Part shown: piece after piece, positions 1 to 14,222 of the stretch
How the letters are laid out: each line of letters starts with the position of its first letter
How positions within the stretch are numbered: position 1 is the first letter of the stretch
DNA from: Alphaproteobacteria bacterium
Lineage (GTDB): Bacteria > Pseudomonadota > Alphaproteobacteria > Micavibrionales > Micavibrionaceae
Length of the DNA: 64,000 bases
Assembly (NCBI GenBank): GCA_002401695.1
Contig: NVTV01000021.1
Location: 124,001 to 188,000, forward strand
Direction: 5' to 3'
Program-made: the position numbers and the translations under genes
Notes under the pieces: generated by a model
Told to the model about the DNA's origin: nothing
Databases searched by the model: none
Seen by the model: only the letters and a program-made list of their open reading frames with translations

Positions 1-399
1 CCTGCACGTGACTCCATCGATGCGATAGATGCTAGACCGAATGCCGTCGGTCTAATTTACCCTGTCATCAGTCTTGCGCCGAGTATTGGTCACCACGAAT
101 CAACTCTACAACTCCTTGGTCCGTATCCAAGTGCTGAATTGATCAACCGAAGGTCTCCAGCATTACATGTCACAAATAAAACTCCCCCGGTTTTTTTGGT
201 ACACGCATTAAATGATATCGCCGTTACTCCCGAAAATAGTTTGATGATGATGAAGGCATTGCAAGCGGTGGGTCAGCCGGTTGAAGGTCATTTTTTCACC
301 GAAGGCAGTCATGGGTTTGGCCCTGGCAAACAGGGAACGCCCGCAGGACAATGGATGAGTTTGTTTGATGCGTGGATTGATCGTCAAATGGAAAATTAG
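1..399 (+). CDS. Alpha/beta hydrolase (acetylesterase-like), 5' truncated by window edge
   Basis: The frame is open from base 1, so the N-terminus and nucleophile elbow lie outside the window; 132 residues are visible. The visible part carries the typical C-terminal half of the small secreted esterases related to BD-FAE and xylan acetylesterases: a strand with VISLAPSIGHHEST, the acidic-residue strand FLVHALNDIAVTP, and the histidine loop GSHGFGPG near the end. The protein would hydrolyse short-chain esters, possibly acetyl or feruloyl groups on plant material, but the substrate is inference. It is closely similar in layout to the esterase at 40526-41464. The next gene, also an esterase, starts 86 bases downstream on the same strand, so the two may be co-transcribed. 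Confidence 0.75.
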   Translation, partial: PARDSIDAIDARPNAVGLIYPVISLAPSIGHHESTLQLLGPYPSAELINRRSPALHVTNKTPPVFLVHALNDIAVTPENSLMMMKALQAVGQPVEGHFFTEGSHGFGPGKQGTPAGQWMSLFDAWIDRQMEN

Positions 400-485
400 A
401 TAGATATTTTAGGATGTTTTTAGATCGCTGGTGAGCGACTTTGAAATGAATAGCGACTAACCAGTATAATAATAGGAGTTTTCAC

Positions 486-1565
486 ATGGCAAGTTTTACA
501 AGACGACAACTGGGGTTGTTAGGTGGCGGGCTCTCGGTCGGGTTATTAATGAGCGGGTGTAGTACGGCAGCGATGGTTAAAAAGAAAACGAATGTTCTTA
601 TTGACCCGCTAAATTATGTAGATCCTGAACTCCGATCTATAGCTAGGCAAATGTTGGAAGGTTCAGGTAGTAATGTAATCAATGCAGGCAATTTACAGGA
701 ACTCCGCCCCCTTGGCCAAAACTATGCTCCACCAATTCTTAAGAGTGTTCCATATGTCAAACGAATTGTTCCTAGTTCAAAAGGTTTGCCCGAAGTTACA
801 GTGTTTGTCATTAATGCTGATAAGAAAGGCAAAAGTCGTCCGGCTATCCTACATACTCATGGGGGCGGTTACATTCTCGGTGCAGCGAAGTGGGAAATTG
901 GGCATTTGCAAAAAATTGCCAAAGAGCTGGATTGCGTCATTGTTACTGTGGAATATAGGCTTGCACCAGAATATCGTTATTCGGATTCGGTAGAGGATAA
1001 TTACGCAGGCCTTAAGTGGCTTCACACAAACGCTTCGGAACTCGGTGTAGATGTTAACCGAATTGCGGTTATGGGCGAGAGTGCCGGTGGTGGGCACGCC
1101 GCGCTTCTTGCGATTACGGCTCGTGATCGGGGGGAAATCCCGCTTGCTATGCAAGTTTTAATTTATCCTATGCTTGATGATCGTACGGGAAGCTCACGTT
1201 CAGTCCCTTCCTTTATTGGCGCGATTGGATGGACTGCGGAAAGTAACCGCTTTGGTTGGCGTTCCTTTTTGGGGCGAGAACCTGGGGGTGCAGACGGATA
1301 TACTGGAGGCGTTCCTGCGCGTGTTGAAAATCTTGAAGGCCTTGCGCCTGCCTTTATTGGAGTAGGGGCTGTCGACCTTTTTGTTGACGAAGATATTGAG
1401 TATGCACGACGATTAGTTTCTGCGGGAGTCCCAACTGAGTTAGTCGTAGTTCCAGGTGCTTTTCATGGATTTGATCATGCTTCAGATACATCAATTGCAA
1501 AACGATTTACGAAAGCAAAATTAAATTCGTTAAGGCGCACTTTCGGACAAAAGATTCAAAATTAA
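486..1565 (+). CDS. Secreted lipoprotein esterase, hormone-sensitive-lipase-like alpha/beta hydrolase
   Basis: A 359-residue alpha/beta hydrolase. The N-terminus has a twin arginine (TRRQLGLL) followed by a hydrophobic stretch and a lipobox-like LMSGC near residue 25, so it is probably exported, perhaps by Tat, and lipid-anchored. The oxyanion-hole motif HTHGGGY, the nucleophile elbow GESAGG (Ser199), an acidic residue in DLFVDEDIEY and the histidine in AFHGFDHA make a full HSL-family triad. The family hydrolyses short acyl or aryl esters. Its position beside another esterase and next to the lig genes suggests release of aromatic acids from esters outside the cytoplasm, which is inference. 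A good AGGAG ribosome binding site sits 7 bases before the ATG. Confidence 0.8.
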   Translation: MASFTRRQLGLLGGGLSVGLLMSGCSTAAMVKKKTNVLIDPLNYVDPELRSIARQMLEGSGSNVINAGNLQELRPLGQNYAPPILKSVPYVKRIVPSSKGLPEVTVFVINADKKGKSRPAILHTHGGGYILGAAKWEIGHLQKIAKELDCVIVTVEYRLAPEYRYSDSVEDNYAGLKWLHTNASELGVDVNRIAVMGESAGGGHAALLAITARDRGEIPLAMQVLIYPMLDDRTGSSRSVPSFIGAIGWTAESNRFGWRSFLGREPGGADGYTGGVPARVENLEGLAPAFIGVGAVDLFVDEDIEYARRLVSAGVPTELVVVPGAFHGFDHASDTSIAKRFTKAKLNSLRRTFGQKIQN

Positions 1566-1771
1566 TCTCAAGCTGAGTCAGAAGAGTTCTTAAAATTCTA
1601 TATCGGTGCCTTCTAGTGTCCTCCTCGTAAGGACTTGCAAGGCAACACTTCGAGAATTATTTAAATAGAACAATCAGTGGTGTAGGCAACCTTTTAAGCC
1701 TTGGAACATTTATAATACGATGTGGGGCTTTAGATCGTTCCCCTGTGATTTAGCGCATCCTGCATTGCTGT

Positions 1772-1819
1772 GTACGCCCCGTTTTTCATTCGTATTTATG
1801 TATTAAAGACGGGGCGTAC
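1772..1819. terminator. Inverted repeat between convergent genes, possible bidirectional terminator
   Basis: GTACGCCCCGT at 1772-1782 is the exact reverse complement of ACGGGGCGTAC at 1809-1819; the stem can extend by four more pairs including one G-U (TTTT against AAAG). It lies in the 537-base gap between the convergent esterase (ends 1565) and ligC (ends 2103). The loop is long (about 26 bases) and the flanking U-tract is internal to the stem, so termination is plausible rather than certain. A small second palindrome, TGACGGT-CC-ACCGTCA, is at 1979-1994. I see no gene in the rest of this gap. Confidence 0.4.
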
Positions 1820-2102
1820 CTATTTCAAAGGTGTTATATTTTTTATCAATCATCAACAGAAATAAGTTAGATAGATAGTTCAGCGTGGCCTCACAATTTA
1901 AGCCAGTTGCGATTTCAACTTCATACTGAAATAATCCAACGACTACGATAATTTATATCTTAGCATAACAGTTTGTACTGACGGTCCACCGTCAGGTATT
2001 AGGATAAATAGCGAACGTTTCGATATCTGCTCATTTTATATGAAGACGGACATTCGAATACTTGAGTTTTAGCGACTGTACGAAAAGCCATCACACCTCC
2101 TT

Positions 2103-4306
<2,204 letters not shown>

Positions 4307-4310
<4 letters not shown>

Positions 4311-5332
4311 AATCCTCTCCTCTTTAACTGTGCATCAAGAATTGGAAATACGCGCCGCGCATTACCTTCATAGATATCGTGTCTGTCAGCCTCGGAAAGG
4401 TTCAGTGCATCTACATAGCGTTTGGTGTCGTCAAAATATTGTCCCGTCTGAGGATCTATGCCACGTACGGCACCAACCATTTCTGAACCGAATAGAATGT
4501 TTTTATTTTCGATAACTTCAAAGAGAAGGTCGATACCCGGTTGATGATAAACGCAGGTATCAAAATACACGTTCTTCATGACGTGACTATCAAGTGCAGG
4601 TTTTTTCAACATATCTGCAAGCCCGCGATAGCGACCCCAATGATAGGGCACTGCGCCTCCGCCATGAGGAATAATAAAACGTAACGTTGGAAAATCCTTG
4701 AAGAGATCACCCTCTAAAAACTGCATAAATGCAATGGTGTCAGCGGCTAGGTAATAGGCTCCCGTGGCATGCATTGCTTTATTGCAAGACCCGGACACAT
4801 GCACCATTGCCGGCACATCAAGTTCACACATTTTTTCAAAGAATGGATACCAGTATCTATCCGTGAGGGGGGGGAGGCTGAAATCACCTCCACTTGGATC
4901 AGGGTTTAAATTACACCCGACAAAGTCCATTTCATTGACACATCTTTCAAGCTCATCAATCGAGGCTTGTAAATTTGCTTTGGGAGATTGGGGAAGCTGA
5001 CAGACACCAATAAAAGTCTCGGGATACATTTCAACAACACGCCGGATGAGGTCGTTGCATTTTTGCGACCAATCACGTGATACGGTTTGGTCGCCAATGT
5101 GGGGAGCCATTCTCGACGCTCTGGGAGAAAATATTGTCATATCCGCGCCGCGTTCTTTTAAGAGTCTAAGTTGATTGGTTTCCACGGATTCGCGAATGAG
5201 GTCATCTGCAATTTTTGGATAGACGGGCGGGGCTATGCCTTTATTAAAAGCAGACGTTTGTTGAGCGCGCCATTTATCATGCGGGGGCGGGGCTGTTGTA
5301 TAATGTCCGTGGCAATCGATGATAAGTGTCAT
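4307..5332 (-). CDS. ligJ: 4-oxalomesaconate / 4-carboxy-2-hydroxymuconate hydratase (LigJ)
   Basis: A 341-residue amidohydrolase-superfamily protein (COG2159 type). The first-strand metal motif is DCHGHYTT at residues 6-13; a second histidine strand MVHVSGS and the motif HGGGAVPYHWGRYRG follow, matching LigJ enzymes, which hydrate an intermediate of the 4,5-cleavage pathway to 4-carboxy-4-hydroxy-2-oxoadipate. The immediate neighbours ligA and ligB and the presence of ligU and ligK across the regulator support the specific assignment over other members such as decarboxylases (AMSD-like). It lies four bases after the NAD-binding gene, so both are in one operon. Confidence 0.93.
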
Positions 5333-5336
5333 GTCT

Positions 5337-6209
5337 TTAACCTGCCTTCACATTGGTTATTTGGGTTAGTTTGTTCTCAAGCCCTTGAAGTGGAGAGATG
5401 AGGCCAAATTTTCCGATACTGTCCTGCCGCTGTACTGTTCCTATGCTGAGCAAAGGCTCTACACCTAGATTTTCCAGAGTTTTGCAGACTTCTCTCATTT
5501 CTGCCGCTCGCCTTGCTCCGTGCACCATCATGCGGTCAAAATTGTAATTAGCCTTTTCAGCCCATTCTTCCCCCAGTGCACTTAGAACTTCGGGTAGAAC
5601 GCCTGCTTTTTCAGCGGCAAATACGCACTCCGCAGTCAGGGCTTCAATACCTTTAATCATCACAGAACGGATCATTTTAATTGAAGATGCACGACCAATT
5701 TCAGAGCCTGATTGTTTTATATTTGTAAAGCCTGTGCGATGTAGAGCGTTAGTGGCTTCGTTCGAATGTGGGCCACTCACAAGTAACGGCACACAAAGCC
5801 GCGCTGGATATACAGGCGCCATAACCGCAACATCGACATATCTACCACCAGAGGCCTCTATAAGTTTTGCTGCAGATATTTTCGTCGCAGGTGCGACCGA
5901 ATTCATGTCAAAATAAAGCGCCCCCGGTTTTAAGAACGCGCTAGCATTACGCGCAGAAATCAATGCTTGATCGGCGGTTACAAGGCTAAATATGTTCTGT
6001 GAACAGCCTAACGCTTCTTCCAGACTGTTTGTACCCTGTATCCCATGTGTGGAATATTCATTCCATTTTTGGGACGCAGTCACAGTGTTTTGAGTTTTAA
6101 GATCAAAAGCACTACAAGAACCGGCTTTCCATGCCGCTACGCCTTTCTGCGTACCGCAAAAGGCCTGCGCAGCTTCTCCAAACCCAATGAATGTGGCATT
6201 GTTTTCCAT
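5337..6209 (-). CDS. NAD(P)-binding protein of the 6-phosphogluconate/3-hydroxyisobutyrate dehydrogenase class, DUF1932-like
   Basis: A 290-residue protein with an N-terminal Rossmann motif (IGFGEAAQAF, residues 8-17) and an all-helical C-terminal half containing SSIKMIRSVMIKGIEALTAE, where the lysine-containing helix resembles the catalytic helix of beta-hydroxyacid dehydrogenases. This layout fits proteins with a phosphogluconate-dehydrogenase NAD-binding domain plus a DUF1932 domain. It is the first gene of the leftward lig operon, four bases before ligJ. No step of the known 4,5-cleavage pathway requires it, so its reaction is unknown; reduction or oxidation of a hydroxy/oxo dicarboxylate intermediate or of a shunt product is a reasonable guess only. 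Confidence 0.75.
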   Translation of the reverse strand: MENNATFIGFGEAAQAFCGTQKGVAAWKAGSCSAFDLKTQNTVTASQKWNEYSTHGIQGTNSLEEALGCSQNIFSLVTADQALISARNASAFLKPGALYFDMNSVAPATKISAAKLIEASGGRYVDVAVMAPVYPARLCVPLLVSGPHSNEATNALHRTGFTNIKQSGSEIGRASSIKMIRSVMIKGIEALTAECVFAAEKAGVLPEVLSALGEEWAEKANYNFDRMMVHGARRAAEMREVCKTLENLGVEPLLSIGTVQRQDSIGKFGLISPLQGLENKLTQITNVKAG

Positions 6210-6307
6210 GCCAAGATATTAGACAGCAATATGAAATAGGTAAAATTTGAAAGCTGTAGGCTATATAAGATTTTGCGATATGTTCTAAACAACGCGCCGA
6301 GCTTAGC

Positions 6308-7477
6308 TCATTGGTTAGAGTGAAGTTTCAAAAGCTCAATAATATATGACTGTGCTGGTGTCGGGTGCCAACCGGCCCGATATGTAATGCCAATTTCTCG
6401 TTGCATCCACTCTGGTACGGCGCAAATTTGTACTAACCAACCTGCTTCGAGTTCCACAGCAACCTGATCTGGCGAGAGTAGGGTCAATCCGTTTGTTTCA
6501 AGCAGGAGTTGCCGTATCATCATCACCGATCCGCATATAACGGGTGTTTTGGGAATCTCAACTGGCACTTTATTGAAGAGCGCTCTCCAGACCTCATTTA
6601 TTGGCGTATCTTTGCCGGGAATGTACCATGGGTAGTTGGCTAGTTTTACTATCTCTGAATGCCGGCATTTGTTCTTTGCAATGATGCTCTTTGTTAAAGG
6701 GTGATCTTTTCTGCCAAGAACAATAGGTTGATCCATAAAAAGAGATGTTTGTACGAGATCCTTTCCAATAGGTGTTTCCCGAATGGCACCAATGATTAAA
6801 TCAAGGTGCCCATCCCGCATGGGTTCCAATAATTCCCCATGTGACCCTTCAACAACTGAAACTATAATGTTTGGGTGCCTTTTATTAAATTCAACAAGGA
6901 CAGACGGCAAGAGGCGTGCGCGTGAAAGCGGCATAGCGCCAATAGATATATGACCAGTCTCTTTGTTTAAGAGGGATGAAATTTCCGAGAAACCGGCCTC
7001 TAGCTGGAGACGGGCCAAACGCAGTTTGCGGGCTGTCGAAACGCCCTTCGGCGTTAAAGCAATCCCTCGTCCACGTGGTTCCACTAGCTGAACGTTTAAT
7101 GCCGATTGCAGATCTGCTACATTCCTGTGTAGTGAGGGCTGAGATATGCCGACGTCACTACTGGCGGCCACATAAGACCCCGTTTTTGATAAAGACAAAA
7201 AGGCGCGTGCTTGTGTTGATGTGACTCGGTTAGAGCCAATTTGCTTTAATGCCATCTCTATTCTAGGAGACAGCACTATAGCAAATTCGGTAGGGTGCAT
7301 GCCTTCTGGTCGGCGCTCAAAAAGCTGAACCCCAAAATATTCCTCGATACGGTGAAGAGACTGAGTGACAGCAGGCTGGGAGAGGTTGATCCTTTTAGCC
7401 ACAGCTTTTAAATTACCCAAGCGAACTGTCATAGCCACTGCGCGCAAATGTCTTAGATTTAATTCCCAAACGTCCAT
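6308..7477 (-). CDS. LysR-type regulator with two tandem DNA-binding domains, probable lig regulator
   Basis: A 389-residue protein, about 80-90 residues longer than usual LysR regulators. The first winged helix-turn-helix is at residues 8-65 (NLSQPAVTQSLHRIEE, LFERRPEG); a second clear LysR-type copy follows at about 85-145 (GISQPSLHRNVADLQ, LVEPRGRG, LTPKG). The periplasmic-binding-like effector domain runs from about 170 (GHISIGAMPLSRARLLP) to the end. It sits between the two divergent lig operons, 98 bases upstream of the NAD-binding gene and 121 bases from ligK, so control of lig genes with a pathway intermediate as inducer is the natural inference. The duplicated DNA-binding domain is unusual; see findings. 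Confidence 0.9.
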   Translation of the reverse strand: MDVWELNLRHLRAVAMTVRLGNLKAVAKRINLSQPAVTQSLHRIEEYFGVQLFERRPEGMHPTEFAIVLSPRIEMALKQIGSNRVTSTQARAFLSLSKTGSYVAASSDVGISQPSLHRNVADLQSALNVQLVEPRGRGIALTPKGVSTARKLRLARLQLEAGFSEISSLLNKETGHISIGAMPLSRARLLPSVLVEFNKRHPNIIVSVVEGSHGELLEPMRDGHLDLIIGAIRETPIGKDLVQTSLFMDQPIVLGRKDHPLTKSIIAKNKCRHSEIVKLANYPWYIPGKDTPINEVWRALFNKVPVEIPKTPVICGSVMMIRQLLLETNGLTLLSPDQVAVELEAGWLVQICAVPEWMQREIGITYRAGWHPTPAQSYIIELLKLHSNQ

Positions 7478-7494
7478 TACTCACTCTTAGCACT

Positions 7495-7516
7495 AACTTA
7501 TACAGTTCGCGAAGTT
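7495..7516. promoter_or_regulatory. Candidate LysR operator between the regulator and ligK
   Basis: In the 121-base divergent gap there is an interrupted dyad with arms AACTT (7495-7499) and AAGTT (7512-7516) and an inner perfect palindrome TTCGCGAA (7506-7513). LysR proteins bind dyads in exactly this type of position. No binding data; the site is proposed from symmetry and location only. Confidence 0.3.
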
Positions 7517-7598
7517 CAAATTTGCCCGAATGTAGACTTTGACCTAAAATGCTATCAAATGAAAAGACACAAGAAAGATACAGGATTGTGGGGAAATT

Positions 7599-8265
7599 AT
7601 GAGTTCAATTGTCGTGCAAAAGATTAAACGTGCTAAAATCGAAATTGTAGAGGCATTAGGCAAATGCGGTGTCGCAACGGTACATGAGGCACAGGGGCGT
7701 AAAGGTCTCTTGGCAAGCTATATGCGTCCAATTTATAGCGGAGCGCGTGTAGGCGGCTCTGCTGTCACTATATCCTCTCCTCCAGGCGATAATTGGATGC
7801 TTCATGTGGCGGTTGAACAATTACAGCCTGGCGACATTATGATACTTGCACCTACGTCCCCATGCGAAGATGGATATTTCGGTGATCTTCTGGCTACGTC
7901 CGCTCAAGCACATGGATGTAAAGGCTTGATTATAGATGCGGGTGTTCGCGATCTGCGTGATTTGAAGGAAATGAATTTTCCTGTTTGGTCAAAAACTGTT
8001 TATGCGCAAGGGACAGTCAAAAATACTTTGGGCTCAGTCAATGTTCCCGTTGTGTGTGCTGGAGCCCATGTAAATCCGGGCGATATTATTGTCGCTGACG
8101 ATGATGGCGTTGTCTGTGTGAAACGTGAAGAGGCAGAAAAAGTGTTGGAAGAAGCCTTAGCAAGGGAAGCGCGGGAAGAAGAAAAACGCTTGCGGTTTGC
8201 CAATGGGGAATTAGGTCTGGATGTTTATAACATGCGCCCCCGTTTGGAAAAGATGGGCTTTAAAT

Positions 8266-8273
<8 letters not shown>
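7599..8273 (+). CDS. ligK: 4-carboxy-4-hydroxy-2-oxoadipate aldolase (LigK)
   Basis: A 224-residue RraA-fold class II aldolase. Visible family features are the N-terminal helix ending [13 protein letters not shown], the metal/phosphate-side loop GDNWMLHVA, the block [15 protein letters not shown] and the catalytic loop [10 protein letters not shown], followed by [12 protein letters not shown]. The enzyme splits 4-carboxy-4-hydroxy-2-oxoadipate into pyruvate and oxaloacetate with a divalent metal, the final pathway step, and usually also decarboxylates oxaloacetate. It opens the rightward operon with ligU and ligI. A plain RraA regulator is an alternative for this fold, but length and neighbours favour LigK. 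Confidence 0.93.
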
Positions 8274-10202
<1,929 letters not shown>

Positions 10203-10228
10203 TGTTCGCCGCATTGTTTTCTAATAAT

Positions 10229-11107
10229 TTATGGTCTGTTTTTTGCAAATTCTTTTCTAAACTGCGTAGGGTTTTGCCGCGTTTTTTTGTGAAAATATTT
10301 TGAAAAATGAGCGGGATCACTGAACCCTAATTCATATGATATTGCGGTTATTGTCATAGACGTATAGATCAATAACCGTTGGGTTTCCAGTATAGTGCGT
10401 TCGTCAATTATTTTTGATGCGGATATTCCTAATATACTTTTGCAAATACGTGTTAGATGGGTTGGGGTAATGCCAAGCAAAGACGCATAATCAGATACGC
10501 TAAAACGTTTTTTAAAGTGTTCCCCAATGAGCTCTTTAAAGGAGGTTAGTAGTCGTTGTTTCCGCGAGGGTTGGGCGTTTAGGTTTGCATCTATTGTTGG
10601 TTGTTCTGAAAGAATTTTTGCCATTAGCAGTGTGATATATCCTTTCAAAGCTAGCCGGCTCAATGCATGGTTCCTTTGGTGTTCTTTCGTAATTGCATCA
10701 AATATGTCACCAAACGCCATCGAAGTTTTGCCGGTCGCACATTGGAAGTGGATGTCCCTTGTTAAGTGATCCAGAGCATTCGGCTCATGTTGGAATAGTT
10801 TTTGCAAATATAGATCGGGAATTGTTAAAACCCAGCCTTCTGTATTTGGCAATAATTTGAATCCATGTATTACTAAAGGCGCAACTACCAATAGTTGTCG
10901 CTCTCCTAGATTTCGCATTTTTCCTTCGATTTGGCATGTTCCTCCACCATTTAATATAAGAAAAAATTGATATAAATTGTGGTGCCGGTGAGGCTTGAAC
11001 TTCCAACCATGTTGAACGCCTCTTGCGCGCAGGGATTCGATATGAATGTATTCTGGAAAAAAATGCCCTCCTTTTTCTCCGTACAAACCGTAATTGGGAA
11101 TTTCCAT
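10229..11107 (-). CDS. AraC-family regulator, PobR-like activator of pobA
   Basis: An AraC/XylS protein of 292 residues from the ATG at 11107. An in-frame start at 11206 would add 33 residues and overlap the divergent pobA region, so the shorter form (MEIPNYGLYG) is preferred. An N-terminal cupin-type effector domain shows FKPHRHHNLYQFFLILNGG; two helix-turn-helix units follow (VSDYASLLGITPTHLTR and ITAISYELGFSDPAHF), ending with NPTQFRKEF. AraC-type PobR proteins typically sit divergent to pobA and activate it with 4-hydroxybenzoate, exactly the arrangement here, so that role is inferred. Confidence 0.88.
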   Translation of the reverse strand: MEIPNYGLYGEKGGHFFPEYIHIESLRARGVQHGWKFKPHRHHNLYQFFLILNGGGTCQIEGKMRNLGERQLLVVAPLVIHGFKLLPNTEGWVLTIPDLYLQKLFQHEPNALDHLTRDIHFQCATGKTSMAFGDIFDAITKEHQRNHALSRLALKGYITLLMAKILSEQPTIDANLNAQPSRKQRLLTSFKELIGEHFKKRFSVSDYASLLGITPTHLTRICKSILGISASKIIDERTILETQRLLIYTSMTITAISYELGFSDPAHFSKYFHKKTRQNPTQFRKEFAKNRP

Positions 11108-11193
11108 TTTAATGCACTCTGTTTTTTGAATATGTTCGAAATGTACAATATTTAGTCGCATTAGTCCATTCGCATATTTAATAACTTTGATAA

Positions 11194-12411
<1,218 letters not shown>

Positions 12412-12462
12412 GTTGTTTAAATGTACAAACTTCGAAACATATGAGCTAATGAGGGAAAATTA

Positions 12463-13515
12463 GTGAAAACGGATCATTCGAAACATCAACAAACTTGGGT
12501 CAGCAATCAGTGGTATGTGGCTGCATGGGATTACGAAATTGATCGTACGCCCCTTGCTCGAACTATTTGCAATGAAACGATTATGTTGTATCGACGTTTT
12601 GACAGGACAATCGTAGCCTTGCATGATGCGTGTCCACACCGATTATTGCCCTTGTCTATGGGAATTAAAGAAGGTGATGATATTCGGTGTCGTTATCATG
12701 GTTTATTGATTGATAGTCATGGTGTTGCCAAGGAAATGCCTCTAAAAAATGACACTGTAAATAAACGGGCTTGTGTGAAAACCTATCATGTAGTTGAGCG
12801 GCATCGTTTGATCTGGGTGTGGATCGGTGAGCAAGACAAATGTGATCCAGACCTGATTGCAAATTTTTGGCCTTGTAGTTCGGAGGGGTGGGTTTTCGAC
12901 GGTGGTTATACGCCTATAGCCTGCGATTACCGTTTAATGATAGATAATTTGATGGACCTTACGCATGAGACCTATGTACATCAAAATTCAATTGGGCAAA
13001 GTGAATTGATGGAAACACCCATAAATACGAGGGTGGAAGGCAATCAGGTTTTTGTCGAACGCTGGATACCAGATATTAAAGCGCCGCCGTTTTGGCGTGA
13101 TGCTCTCAAACAAGATGGTAAAGTAGATCGGTGGCAAATTTGTCAATTTCAAATTCCAAATACGATTATGATTGACGTTGGTGTGGCACCCGTTGGATCC
13201 GGAGCGACATTGCAAAAGCATGACCAAGGTGTACGAGGGTTCGTTATAGATGCCATCACACCCGCCACCAAAACAACATCACATTATTTTTGGGGAATGG
13301 CGCGAAATTTCGATCTTGACGATGCTGGCTTTACTGCACGCTTTAGAAAACAACAAAGCGGAGTATTCGATGAGGATGTCGCTGTGTTAGAGGCACAGCA
13401 ACGATCTATTGATGCCAATCCAAATATGAAGCTTAAGGTGTTCAATATTGATGAAGGAGGCATGAAATGCCGGTTTATAATAAACAAAATGATTGAGGGA
13501 AGTCCTAAGCAGTAG
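12463..13515 (+). CDS. vanA: Vanillate O-demethylase oxygenase subunit (VanA-type Rieske oxygenase)
   Basis: A 350-residue Rieske non-haem iron oxygenase. The Rieske cluster ligands are Cys57, His59, Cys76 and His79 (CPHR and CRYHG); the mononuclear iron site is in DNLMDLTHETYVH, with Asp165, His168 and His173. Size and the short YVAAWDYEI start fit VanA, which demethylates vanillate to protocatechuate and formaldehyde. The start is GTG at 12463 with GAGGGAA upstream. No VanB reductase is adjacent or elsewhere in the window, so electrons must come from another reductase. Related monooxygenases with other O-methyl substrates are possible, but vdh, ech and fcs nearby favour vanillate. Confidence 0.88.
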   Translation: MKTDHSKHQQTWVSNQWYVAAWDYEIDRTPLARTICNETIMLYRRFDRTIVALHDACPHRLLPLSMGIKEGDDIRCRYHGLLIDSHGVAKEMPLKNDTVNKRACVKTYHVVERHRLIWVWIGEQDKCDPDLIANFWPCSSEGWVFDGGYTPIACDYRLMIDNLMDLTHETYVHQNSIGQSELMETPINTRVEGNQVFVERWIPDIKAPPFWRDALKQDGKVDRWQICQFQIPNTIMIDVGVAPVGSGATLQKHDQGVRGFVIDAITPATKTTSHYFWGMARNFDLDDAGFTARFRKQQSGVFDEDVAVLEAQQRSIDANPNMKLKVFNIDEGGMKCRFIINKMIEGSPKQ

Positions 13516-13538
13516 GCCTCTGGTTTTCTAAAATTCAG

Positions 13539-14015
13539 CTATGAGTTGGAAATTTTACTTAGAAGGTGGATGAGCATTTGAACCTCCTTTACACTCATGT
13601 TTTTTGTAATTCTTTTCTCATGTTCATTCACAATGCTTTGTATCTGTTTAAGCGTCCGTTCCCCTTCATTTGTAAGAACGATGCCGTATGACCTCCGGTC
13701 GTCTGGTATTTTTTTACGTTCTACGACCCCTCTCTTTTGCCAAAAGTCGATAATCGCGGTTACGCCAGGGCGTGCAACCCCAAGGATTTTAGCCAGTTGG
13801 ACTTGCCGTAAATTTGGGTTTGTGCCGATAATCACAAGAGTAGCAAAACGCTGTGGTGTGATAGTTTCGTCTCCAATTGATTTATAAAAATCTGCATAAA
13901 TTGCTATTTGCGCACGCCTAACAGCGTATCCAGCTAACTCATCAAGAAGTCCATAATTAATATTCGGAATATGGGGTGTAAAGTTTTCAGGGTATTTGCT
14001 GGCTCGTTTTGACAT
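13539..14015 (-). CDS. MarR-family transcriptional regulator
   Basis: A 158-residue winged helix-turn-helix repressor. The recognition part reads LRQVQLAKILGVARPGVTAIIDFW, followed by the wing RKKIPDDRRSYGIVLT, both standard for MarR. It is convergent with vanA (23-base gap) and divergent from the TonB receptor/vdh/ech/fcs/MFS block, with 207 bases between. Hydroxycinnamate catabolic genes are commonly repressed by MarR proteins that respond to feruloyl- or coumaroyl-CoA, so repression of the rightward block is a good inference, although the ligand is not shown by sequence. Confidence 0.88.
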   Translation of the reverse strand: MSKRASKYPENFTPHIPNINYGLLDELAGYAVRRAQIAIYADFYKSIGDETITPQRFATLVIIGTNPNLRQVQLAKILGVARPGVTAIIDFWQKRGVVERKKIPDDRRSYGIVLTNEGERTLKQIQSIVNEHEKRITKNMSVKEVQMLIHLLSKISNS

Positions 14016-14158
14016 CTTTTTTTTCTAATCTAGGAGGTCTGGTGGTGAATCGGAATGTACTCGTTTTATGTTCAATAAAATACATATCAATACCGTAGTA
14101 ACACCAGTTTGTTGCATTGTTCAAGGTTGTTAATAGCCATGCTTTAATAAAAATAATA

Positions 14159-14180
14159 GTTATTGACCATAACAGTTATG
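14159..14180. promoter_or_regulatory. Nested palindromes upstream of TonB receptor, candidate MarR operator
   Basis: CATAAC-A-GTTATG (14168-14180) is a perfect 13-base dyad; its left half is shared with a second dyad GTTAT-TGACC-ATAAC (14159-14173). The site lies 43 bases before the receptor start and overlaps TTGACC, a possible -35 element, in the gap with the divergent MarR gene. Position and symmetry fit a MarR operator; binding is not shown. Confidence 0.4.
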
Positions 14181-14222
14181 TATAGTACCTGAAATAAAAT
14201 AACCAACAAAACTAAGGGGAAA

